Positions 1-5,209 of a DNA stretch of 5,209 nucleotides are shown here, piece after piece. Below the pieces are notes generated by a model that was given only the letters and a program-made list of their open reading frames with translations, was not told the origin of the DNA and searched no databases. A program made the translations under genes and the position numbers. The stretch is from Muribaculaceae bacterium. GTDB lineage: Bacteria > Bacteroidota > Bacteroidia > Bacteroidales > Muribaculaceae. The stretch lies in NCBI GenBank assembly GCA_029059965.1, contig JAIDUY010000129.1, forward strand, positions 1 through 5,209, in the 5' to 3' direction. How positions within the stretch are numbered: position 1 is the stretch's first letter; every line of letters begins with the position of its first letter.

Positions 1-1175
1 GAAAGTGTATAGAAGAAGTTGTTGGCTACCGATATAAGGCAATCCACATGGCCGGAGCGGACCAGCTTCTCACGGATAGACTTGTCTTTACTCTGCGAGT
101 CGGTAGCCGACGAGGCCATAACGAATCCGGCTCGTCCGGTTTCGTTAAGGAATGAGTAGAAGTATTGAATCCAAAGATAGTTGGCGTTGCTGATTTCGTC
201 TGATTTGTTTACCGCGGGGAGACCGAAGGGCAATCTGTCCATATTGGCTGAGGCGATAGCCGAGTCAACGCCATTGACGTTGAACGGAGGGTTTGCCATT
301 ACGAAATCGCAACTGCCGAGCAGACTGTGAGAGTCGTAGGCGTAAGTGTTGGCCTCGTCGCCACTCTTGATTTTGGCATTGAGACCATGCACGGCCATAT
401 TCATCAGGCAAAGGTGGGCGTTGAAGTCAGCCTTTTCCTGTCCGTAGAAAGTGAGGGCTGAGTTGGCATTCATGCCCTTGGAATTGACAAAATCGCCGGA
501 CTGTACGAACATACCGCCACTGCCACAGGCAGGGTCGAGAACGGTGCCGTGCTTGGGCTCGATGATGTTCACTATCATCTGAACCAATGATTTCGGAGTG
601 AAGAAAGCTCCGTCATCATCAGCTACGCTCTTGGCGAACTTTCCGGTGAAGTATTCAAAAATACGACCCAAAACATCACCGCCTACATCTTCGAGTTTAT
701 CATTATTGAAGATGCGAATAAGCTTGGCAAGTAGTTCGTTAGAGAAGTCGTTATATGTTTTTGGCAGTATCCCTTTCAGATGTTCGCTCTGCTGCTCAAT
801 AAGGCGCATGGAGTAGTTGACTACATCGCCGAGTTTGGAAAGCAATCGGTCTTCTTCGTCAGTTACGTTTGCCGAAGCGATATTCTCAGGGAGATTTAAC
901 AGGAAATCATACTGAGCCTCACGGGGAAGATATAACGCGCTCTTGGCTTGGAAATCACGCTCGGTAACGGGCAATGGCACACCGTTGCGTTTCGGGCGGT
1001 CTTTCAGCAATTCAGCTTCGACCTTCTTAAATCGGCCATAGGCATATTTAAGAAAAATAAGACCCAGCACCGGCATACAATACTGGTTTGAATTAAGTTT
1101 GGAACTTGCTCTCAGGGTATCGGCTGATGCCCAAAGGTCTTCTTCCAACTGCTTTATCGAAGATTGATTTGCCAT
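1..1175 (-). CDS. hsdM: Type I restriction-modification system DNA methylase subunit HsdM (N-terminal part; 3' end beyond the window)
   Basis: This is the N6-adenine methyltransferase subunit of a type I restriction-modification enzyme. In this family HsdM pairs with the specificity subunit HsdS to methylate a bipartite DNA target using S-adenosylmethionine, and HsdR is added for cleavage. I translated 391 uninterrupted codons up to the left edge. An N-terminal helical HsdM_N region (about residues 5-160) is followed by FFTP at 191-194, the SAM-binding motif I DPACGSGG at 214-221, GQEK at 245-248 and the catalytic motif IV NPPF at 295-298. No motif is missing or broken. The ATG at 1175 is the first in the frame after an upstream in-frame stop at 1254-1256, and there is no clear Shine-Dalgarno sequence. 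G+C is about 48% in sampled lines, well below the neighbours, which suggests transfer. Family members are about 500-690 aa, so the C-terminus is missing only because of the window edge. hsdS and hsdR are not visible. Confidence 0.95.
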   Translation of the reverse strand, partial: MANQSSIKQLEEDLWASADTLRASSKLNSNQYCMPVLGLIFLKYAYGRFKKVEAELLKDRPKRNGVPLPVTERDFQAKSALYLPREAQYDFLLNLPENIASANVTDEEDRLLSKLGDVVNYSMRLIEQQSEHLKGILPKTYNDFSNELLAKLIRIFNNDKLEDVGGDVLGRIFEYFTGKFAKSVADDDGAFFTPKSLVQMIVNIIEPKHGTVLDPACGSGGMFVQSGDFVNSKGMNANSALTFYGQEKADFNAHLCLMNMAVHGLNAKIKSGDEANTYAYDSHSLLGSCDFVMANPPFNVNGVDSAIASANMDRLPFGLPAVNKSDEISNANYLWIQYFYSFLNETGRAGFVMASSATDSQSKDKSIREKLVRSGHVDCLISVANNFFYTL

Positions 1176-1213
1176 GATTAATAGAAAGTTAAATCCAAAC
1201 AGTTTCTTAAACG

Positions 1214-1221
1214 CAAAAATA
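1214..1221 (-). promoter_or_regulatory. Putative Bacteroidota -7 promoter box for hsdM
   Basis: Read on the minus strand this is TATTTTTG, an exact match to the TAnnTTTG -7 consensus of Bacteroides-type primary sigma factor promoters. It ends 38 nt before the hsdM ATG, which would give an untranslated leader of about 30 nt. No TTTG -33 element sits at the usual 19-21 nt upstream; the nearest TTTG (1254-1257) is 32 nt away. The upstream half is therefore weak or absent, and the call rests on one box in AT-rich DNA. Confidence 0.45.
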
Positions 1222-1246
1222 GTGAATTTTTTCGAGACTTCGCTTT

Positions 1247-1266
1247 CTGACTTCAAAGATAGTCAG
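1247..1266. repeat. Perfect 6-bp inverted repeat with 8-nt loop downstream of xerD
   Basis: The arms are CTGACT (1247-1252) and AGTCAG (1261-1266), separated by 8 nt. The repeat starts 5 nt after the xerD stop codon and lies just upstream of where a -33 element for hsdM would fall. No T-run follows on the minus strand, so it is not a standard intrinsic terminator. It could be an operator for a regulator of the restriction locus, a 3'-end stabilising hairpin for the xerD message, or chance. Confidence 0.4.
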
Positions 1267-1271
1267 CGTAT

Positions 1272-2177
1272 TTACCGGATGTTGCGGGGATGGTGGGCGA
1301 GGATTTCGTCGCGCAGGCGCGTGCGGTCGAGGTGCAGATAGATTTCGGTGGTGGCTATGGACTCGTGGCCGAGCATCTGCTGGATGGCGCGCAGGTTGGC
1401 TCCGCCTTCGAGGAGGTGCGTGGCGAAGGAATGTCGCAGGGTGTGGGGCGATATTGTCTTGCGCACGCCGGCGGCTTCGGCAAGGTCGCGCACGATGTAG
1501 AACACCATCACGCGGGTGAGGTGAGCGCCGCGGCGGTTGAGGAATACGTAGCCCTCCTCACCGCGCTTGGGGTCGGGGCCGCAGGTGTCGCGCTCGGTCA
1601 GATAGTCGGCCACCCACTGCATGCAGGGCTCCGACACGGGCACCATGCGCTGCTTGCTGCCCTTGCCGGTGACGGTGAGGTAACCTTCGTCGAAGTTGAG
1701 CAGACGGCGTTCGAGGGTACACAGCTCGCTGACGCGCAGTCCGGAGCCGTAGAGGGTCTCGATGATGGCGCGGTTGCGCAGTCCCTGCGGCGAGGCGAGG
1801 TCAATGCAGGCGCACATGTCTTCGATTTCGCCGACGGAAAGCACTTCGGGCAGATGGCGTCCGACGCCGGGGCGTTCGAGCAGCTCGGAGGGGTCGGCGG
1901 CGACTATGCCCTCGAGGGCGAGATAGCGGTAGAAAGAGCGTATGCCGGAAATCATGCGGGCCTGGGTGCGCTCGGCAATTCCGAGCTCGTGCATGTCGGC
2001 CACAAAGGCGGCGAGCTGTTCGGGCGTGACGGCATCGAGGGTCAGCCCGCTGTCGGCCAGCCATGCCTCGAGGTGCCGGACGTCTGCAGCATAAGCCATG
2101 CGCGTGTTGCCGGCCAGCCCCCGCTCGAGCATGAGGTAGGAGGTGTAGCGGCGTATCAGTGGCGACGGGTTCTTCAT
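1272..2177 (-). CDS. xerD: Site-specific tyrosine recombinase, XerD type
   Basis: This cytoplasmic tyrosine recombinase most likely acts in XerC/XerD resolution of chromosome dimers at dif. From the ATG at 2177 it is 301 aa, the usual XerD length. An N-terminal SAM-like core-binding domain (about 1-90) is followed by the catalytic domain (about 108-295). All six active-site residues are visible: R148 (GSGLRVSEL), K172 (GKGSKQR), H245 and R248 (SPHTLRHS), H271 (LGH) and nucleophile Y280. The tail LRDEILAHHPR is typical of XerD. An earlier ATG at 2216 would add 13 residues but overlap the upstream gene by 32 nt and lacks family similarity; 2177 leaves a 7-nt gap. The gene is close to DUF4294 and probably co-transcribed with it. 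G+C is high, like the genes upstream. XerC or another Xer paralogue cannot be fully excluded, but the DUF4294 context favours the housekeeping enzyme. Confidence 0.93.
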   Translation of the reverse strand: MKNPSPLIRRYTSYLMLERGLAGNTRMAYAADVRHLEAWLADSGLTLDAVTPEQLAAFVADMHELGIAERTQARMISGIRSFYRYLALEGIVAADPSELLERPGVGRHLPEVLSVGEIEDMCACIDLASPQGLRNRAIIETLYGSGLRVSELCTLERRLLNFDEGYLTVTGKGSKQRMVPVSEPCMQWVADYLTERDTCGPDPKRGEEGYVFLNRRGAHLTRVMVFYIVRDLAEAAGVRKTISPHTLRHSFATHLLEGGANLRAIQQMLGHESIATTEIYLHLDRTRLRDEILAHHPRNIR

Positions 2178-2184
2178 TCCGGTG

Positions 2185-2820
2185 TCAGAGTGTGCCCTGC
2201 TCCACGCAGCGGGCAATGCGGTCGAGGGTGGCGTCGGCCGAGTCGGTGGCCGGCCGGAACTCGCTCTTGAGACTCACGCCGAAGAGCTTGCCGAAGCCTT
2301 GCCAGAAGCTTGCGCGGAAGGTACCGAGGAAGGCGCGGACGATTTCGTAGCTGCTCTGGTGGGTCTCGCGCTGTATGAGCTTGATGAGTACCTTGGCCTG
2401 ACGCTTGGAGAAGCGGCGCAGCACCGGCTTGTATTGCTCGAAGAGGCTCTTCTCCATGTCCTTGAGGTACTGCTCGCGCTCGGCCTGCGTGGCAAAGGTC
2501 TCGATGTACTCGTAAGTCTCAATCAGCGTCTCGGCTATGAGCTTGGCATAGGGAAGAGTGAGCTTGACGTCGCGCACGGTGCGCCAGTAGAACTCCTCGT
2601 CACGGCGGTTGCGGAACTGCATGGGCGGGAACACGGTGAGGTCGGCAAGGTGTATCACCGTGACGGTGTCACCCTCCTCGTCGACACGCCAGCTGTAGCC
2701 CGTGTAGGGGTTGCGGCGGAGCACCGGAGCTTCGGGCTCTCCGTCGGGGCGCGGCGCCGCTTCGGCGCGAAGCGCCGTGAAGATGGCTGCGAGGATGACG
2801 AGGAGAATGATTCGCTTCAT
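2185..2820 (-). CDS. DUF4294 family exported protein
   Basis: This 211-aa protein has no established function. The N-terminus reads as a signal peptide: basic KR at 2-3, a hydrophobic stretch at 4-17, and a likely signal peptidase I site after A21 (AEA before AP). The mature protein is therefore probably periplasmic or envelope-associated. The rest matches the DUF4294 family of Bacteroidota: VFPP at 63-66, the charged RRDEEFYWR segment at 72-80, DVKLTLPYAK at 84-93, ETYEY at 101-105, QAKVLIKLIQRET at 141-153 and an aromatic, glycine-rich AFLGTFRASFWQGFGKLFG at 163-181. Most of 83-185 looks helical. The gene lies 42 nt after wecB and 7 nt before xerD, so it is probably translated together with xerD. 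Its position beside a DNA recombinase is common in this phylum but unexplained. Family identity is recognised from memory of the motif pattern. Confidence 0.85.
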   Translation of the reverse strand: MKRIILLVILAAIFTALRAEAAPRPDGEPEAPVLRRNPYTGYSWRVDEEGDTVTVIHLADLTVFPPMQFRNRRDEEFYWRTVRDVKLTLPYAKLIAETLIETYEYIETFATQAEREQYLKDMEKSLFEQYKPVLRRFSKRQAKVLIKLIQRETHQSSYEIVRAFLGTFRASFWQGFGKLFGVSLKSEFRPATDSADATLDRIARCVEQGTL

Positions 2821-2832
2821 ATATGACTATAT

Positions 2833-2850
2833 AACGCGCGAAGGGGCGTT
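2833..2850. repeat. Short inverted repeat in the wecB-DUF4294 gap
   Basis: AACGC (2833-2837) and GCGTT (2846-2850) can form a 5-bp stem with an 8-nt loop. A TTTTTATTT run overlaps and follows it on the plus strand, giving a weak terminator-like shape in that direction, where no gene is seen. On the minus strand, where the genes lie, no T-run follows. Its role is unclear. It may slightly separate the polysaccharide genes from the DUF4294-xerD pair. Confidence 0.25.
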
Positions 2851-2862
2851 TTTATTTGAAAA

Positions 2863-4032
2863 TCAGTGCGAGGCCAGGAAATCGGCTATGCGCTCGCAGG
2901 CTTTGCCGTCGCCGTAGGGGTTGGCGATGGCGCTGTTGGCGGCATAGTAGGCGTCATCATCAAGGAAGCGCGATGCCTCGCCGACGATTTTGTCGCGGTC
3001 GGTTCCGACAAGACGTATCGTGCCTGCCGCGAGGGCCTCGGGACGCTCGGTGACGGTGCGCATCACCAGCACGGGCTTGCCCAGCGAGGGAGCCTCTTCC
3101 TGTATGCCTCCGCTGTCGGTGATGATGAGGTAGGAGCGCTTCATCATGTAGACGAAGGGGAGGTATTCGAGAGGCTCGATGAAGTATACGTTGCTGAGGG
3201 TATGGTCGGCGAACATCTCGGCTATGGGGCGGCGCACATTGGGGTTCATGTGCATGGGATAGACGAAGTCGACGTCGGGATAGGCCGTGGCGAGGTCGCG
3301 CAAGGCCTGGCAGACGTTGAGCATGCCTTCGCCGAAATTCTCGCGGCGATGTCCGGTGATGAGCACCATGCGGCGTCCTTCGTCGAGGCGGGCGGTGTCG
3401 TAGCCCGACTGCAGTAGCGAGTGCTCGACTTCGGTGGCGAGGTCGGTGTTGGCGTCGAGGCGTTCGGTGACCATTTGCAAGGCGTCGATGACGGTGTTGC
3501 CCGTCACGGCGATGGCCTTGGCGTCGACATTTTCGCTCAGGAGGTTGTCGCAGCTCATGGGTGTTGGCGAGAAGTGGAATGTTGCCAGGCGTCCGGTAAG
3601 ACGTCGGTTCATTTCCTCGGGCCAGGGAGAGTAGATGTCGCCGGTGCGCAGTCCTGCCTCGACGTGACCTACGGGAACATGGGCGTAGAAGGCCGCCAGG
3701 GCGGCTGCGGTGCTTGTGGAGGTATCGCCGTGGACGAGCACGACGTCAGGTCGGGCTACCGTGAGGACGCTGCGCATGCCGGTGAGCACACGCGAGGTCA
3801 CGTCGTAGAGGTCCTGACCCTGCTGCATGATGTTGAGGTCGTAGTCGGGGACGATTTCGAACAGGCGAAGCACCTGATCGAGCATCTGCCTGTGCTGGCC
3901 TGTCACGGCCACTATGGTGGTGAACTGGTCGGGACGGGCAGCCAGCGTCTTGACGAGCGGAGCCATCTTGATGGCTTCGGGACGGGTGCCGAACACCAGC
4001 ATTACGCGTTTGGGTCTGTTTTGGTTTGTCAT
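2863..4032 (-). CDS. wecB: UDP-N-acetylglucosamine 2-epimerase (non-hydrolysing)
   Basis: This cytoplasmic enzyme interconverts UDP-GlcNAc and UDP-ManNAc, the first step towards ManNAc and ManNAcA in surface polysaccharides. It is 389 aa from the ATG at 4032, close to the usual 370-390 aa. The two Rossmann-like domains of the GT-B fold carry the family motifs: GTRPEAIK at 15-22, TGQH at 44-47, HGDTSTSTA at 101-109, GHVEAGLRT at 122-130, PEEMNRR at 138-144, GHRREN at 227-232, SGGIQEEAP at 307-315 and TERPE at 328-332. It appears complete and intact. An ATG at 4092 in the same frame would add 20 residues inside the end of wecG with no family similarity, so I chose 4032, which leaves a 35-nt gap after wecG. 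No strong ribosome binding site is visible. Placement after wecC and wecG on the same strand supports a shared UDP-ManNAcA pathway. Confidence 0.95.
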   Translation of the reverse strand: MTNQNRPKRVMLVFGTRPEAIKMAPLVKTLAARPDQFTTIVAVTGQHRQMLDQVLRLFEIVPDYDLNIMQQGQDLYDVTSRVLTGMRSVLTVARPDVVLVHGDTSTSTAAALAAFYAHVPVGHVEAGLRTGDIYSPWPEEMNRRLTGRLATFHFSPTPMSCDNLLSENVDAKAIAVTGNTVIDALQMVTERLDANTDLATEVEHSLLQSGYDTARLDEGRRMVLITGHRRENFGEGMLNVCQALRDLATAYPDVDFVYPMHMNPNVRRPIAEMFADHTLSNVYFIEPLEYLPFVYMMKRSYLIITDSGGIQEEAPSLGKPVLVMRTVTERPEALAAGTIRLVGTDRDKIVGEASRFLDDDAYYAANSAIANPYGDGKACERIADFLASH

Positions 4033-4067
4033 CTGTTCGGGTCTTGAATTGCGGTCGTGAGACAGAA

Positions 4068-4793
4068 TCAGAAACGGTGGGCTACAAGCCACCAGGCGAA
4101 CTTGAAATATACAAGATTGCGCCTGATGCGCTTGGGCTGGCGCAGCAGGCGGTAAGCGAACTCAAGATTATGGTCGAGCCACCACTTGGGGGCGCGGGGG
4201 ACATTGCCTGTAAAGACGTCGAAGCTGCCGCCGAGACCTTGATATACGGCCTGATGGCGCTTCTGCATATCGGACATGAGCAGCTCCTGCGTGGGCGAGC
4301 CCATGGCCACGAAGACGAAGTCGGGCTTCTTGTCGGCCACATCGTCGATGAGTGCCGCCCGCTCGCCGTCGGTCTTCAGATAGCCGTCGCGGTGTCCGAC
4401 AATGTTGATGCCGGGATATGTGGCGCTGAGCTTAACGATGGTGGCGGCGTGAACTTCGGGTGTGGCTCCGATGATGTAGAACGAACGACCCGATGCGTGG
4501 AAGCGGTCGATGATTTTCAGCCAAAGCTCGCATCCGGCAATCTTCTCGGCTTTTGCGCCTTTGCCGCGCGCGGCCATGACGGCGCCGACGCCGTCGCAGT
4601 AGCCGATGTTGGAATTGATGATTGCACGTGTGCGCTCGTTGGCGTTGGCAATCTTCTCGGCGTTGACAGCCACGAGTATGCCTTTTCGCCGGTCGGCAAA
4701 GTCGATGAGTGCCTGCGGGTCGGTGAATGGATAGACCTTGACTCCCCGCAGGTCCACGCGAGATTCCTCGATGCTGTCCTTGGCCTTTGTCAC
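4068..4793 (-). CDS. wecG: WecG/TagA/CpsF family glycosyltransferase (GT26)
   Basis: This 241-aa protein belongs to the GT26 family, which adds a ManNAc or ManNAcA residue to an undecaprenyl-diphosphate-linked GlcNAc on the cytoplasmic face of the inner membrane. Visible family features are VNAEKI at 43-48, the CDGVG segment at 66-70 with D67 as the probable catalytic acid/base, GATPEVH at 109-115, DGY at 136-138, AMGSPTQE at 163-170 and [18 protein letters not shown] at 188-205. The C-terminal tail (about 206-241) is rich in Arg, Trp and Phe and resembles the appendage that holds TagA-type enzymes to the membrane. The start is GTG, whose last two bases are the TG of the upstream wecC stop (GTGA), a 4-nt overlap that points to translational coupling. 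With a WecC-like dehydrogenase upstream and WecB downstream, the donor is more likely UDP-ManNAcA (WecG) than UDP-ManNAc (TagA). That is inference from context. Confidence 0.92.
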   Translation of the reverse strand: MTKAKDSIEESRVDLRGVKVYPFTDPQALIDFADRRKGILVAVNAEKIANANERTRAIINSNIGYCDGVGAVMAARGKGAKAEKIAGCELWLKIIDRFHASGRSFYIIGATPEVHAATIVKLSATYPGINIVGHRDGYLKTDGERAALIDDVADKKPDFVFVAMGSPTQELLMSDMQKRHQAVYQGLGGSFDVFTGNVPRAPKWWLDHNLEFAYRLLRQPKRIRRNLVYFKFAWWLVAHRF

Positions 4794-5209
4794 TTGGGCG
4801 AACGTTTGAAGATTCCGCAGAAGTCGAGTATCACCTTGTCATCGCGCCAGGACAGACTGCGGAACGGAGTGTGGGCGGTGAGGAAAACGACGATGTCGGC
4901 TTCCTCGTAAGCCTGTTCGCAGGGTGTGAGTTTGTAGACGTGGTGCTCCTTGACGTTGGGCTCCACCACGAGTATCCGGGCGTTGCCGGCACCCTGCATG
5001 ACCTTGCTGATGATGGTCTTGGCGGGGCTTTCGCGCAGGTCGTCGATGTCGGGCTTGAAGGCCACGCCCATCATTGCCAGCACGGGCTTGCGTCCTTTCT
5101 CGAGCTCGAAGCGCAGCATGGCGTTGATGACCTTCTCGGCGCACCAGTCGGCCTTGTAGTTGTTGATGCTGCGGGCCAGGGCTATGATGCGGCTTTCCTC
5201 GGGGTAGGC
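4790..5209 (-). CDS. wecC: UDP-N-acetyl-D-mannosamine dehydrogenase, C-terminal part (5' end beyond the window)
   Basis: The last 139 residues of a UDP-sugar dehydrogenase are present, continuing beyond the right edge. The family oxidises UDP-ManNAc to UDP-ManNAcA with two NAD+ reductions in the cytoplasm. The visible part covers the end of the central helical domain and the C-terminal UDP-binding domain. The segment MGVAFKPDIDDLRESPA closely resembles E. coli WecC (GLAFKPNIDDLRESPA), as does the later VVEPNV, and this separates it from UDP-glucose dehydrogenases. The NAD-binding Rossmann domain and the catalytic cysteine lie outside the window. Family members are about 400-430 aa, so roughly the final third is seen. 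The reading frame is open from 5209 to the TGA at 4790-4792, which overlaps the wecG start. The related UDP-GlcNAc dehydrogenase WbpA is a less likely alternative. Confidence 0.9.
   Translation of the reverse strand, partial: AYPEESRIIALARSINNYKADWCAEKVINAMLRFELEKGRKPVLAMMGVAFKPDIDDLRESPAKTIISKVMQGAGNARILVVEPNVKEHHVYKLTPCEQAYEEADIVVFLTAHTPFRSLSWRDDKVILDFCGIFKRSPK

Larger units (their letters stand above)
1176..1271. other. AT-rich spacer between xerD and hsdM
   Basis: This 96-bp gap holds no gene. It is far richer in A+T than xerD and marks the change from the high-G+C chromosomal block to the lower-G+C hsdM. It contains an inverted repeat just after the xerD stop, a GACTTC direct repeat (1236-1241 and 1249-1254) and a Bacteroidota-type -7 box. 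The simplest reading is that hsdM is transcribed from its own promoter here rather than only by read-through from xerD. Confidence 0.6.

Noticed and set aside
598..816. A 72-aa plus-strand frame inside hsdM
   Set aside because: It is a serine-rich antisense product overlapping the FFTP-containing part of an intact methylase, with no supporting signal.
1247..1266. Intrinsic terminator after xerD
   Set aside because: The stem is perfect but only half G+C, and no T-run follows on the minus strand.
1290..2270. A 326-aa plus-strand reading frame antisense to xerD
   Set aside because: Its translation is rich in Gly, Ala, Val and His without a recognisable domain, and it mirrors a gene with all catalytic residues intact. 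Long antisense frames are expected from codon bias in G+C-rich genes.
2182..2826. A 214-aa plus-strand frame antisense to DUF4294
   Set aside because: It covers almost exactly the DUF4294 gene in reverse. The minus-strand protein has a signal peptide and family motifs, and the plus-strand one has neither.
2833..2862. Intrinsic terminator after wecB
   Set aside because: The 5-bp stem is short and its T-run lies on the plus strand, so it would not stop minus-strand transcription. I kept it only as a low-confidence inverted repeat.
2866..4910. Long plus-strand reading frames (2866-3417, 3421-4047, 4026-4910) antisense to wecB, wecG and wecC
   Set aside because: They mirror well-supported minus-strand genes, show no family motifs, and have the low-complexity composition of codon-bias shadows.
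1..5209. tRNA, rRNA, CRISPR array, insertion sequence ends or a dif site
   Set aside because: Almost all of the window is coding, and the short gaps show no cloverleaf, spaced repeats, paired terminal repeats or dif-like palindrome by eye.

Overview
The window most likely comes from a member of the Bacteroidota, probably order Bacteroidales. The evidence is a DUF4294 gene paired with xerD, a TAnnTTTG-type promoter box before the methylase gene, and a lack of clear Shine-Dalgarno sequences. I cannot name a genus. All six recognisable genes lie on the minus strand, so the text below follows transcription from the right edge (5209) to the left edge (1).

5209-2863 is a polysaccharide precursor cassette: the 3' third of wecC (UDP-ManNAc dehydrogenase), wecG/tagA/cpsF (glycosyltransferase) and wecB (UDP-GlcNAc 2-epimerase). 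WecB makes UDP-ManNAc, WecC oxidises it to UDP-ManNAcA, and WecG transfers a ManNAc-type sugar to a lipid-linked acceptor. The stop of wecC overlaps a GTG start of wecG (GTGA). wecB follows after a short gap. This suggests an enterobacterial-common-antigen-like or capsule/O-antigen unit containing ManNAcA.

2820-1272 carries a small exported DUF4294 protein and a complete XerD-type tyrosine recombinase, 7 nt apart. This looks like a Bacteroidota housekeeping pair. All six recombinase catalytic residues are present.

1271-1176 is a 96-bp AT-rich spacer with a perfect 6-bp inverted repeat, a short direct repeat and a promoter-like box. 1175-1 is the N-terminal 391 codons of HsdM, the N6-adenine methylase subunit of a type I restriction-modification system. 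It runs off the left edge, so hsdS and hsdR are not visible. Lines counted by hand give about 48% G+C in hsdM against about 63-67% in the genes to its right, so the restriction locus looks horizontally acquired and inserted next to conserved chromosomal genes.

I saw no RNA genes, CRISPR arrays, insertion sequences or complete mobile elements. The many long plus-strand reading frames are antisense shadows. The window is mostly recognisable biology. The points most worth a second look are the composition break at hsdM, the regulatory structure in the xerD-hsdM spacer, and the unexplained pairing of an exported DUF4294 protein with a recombinase.
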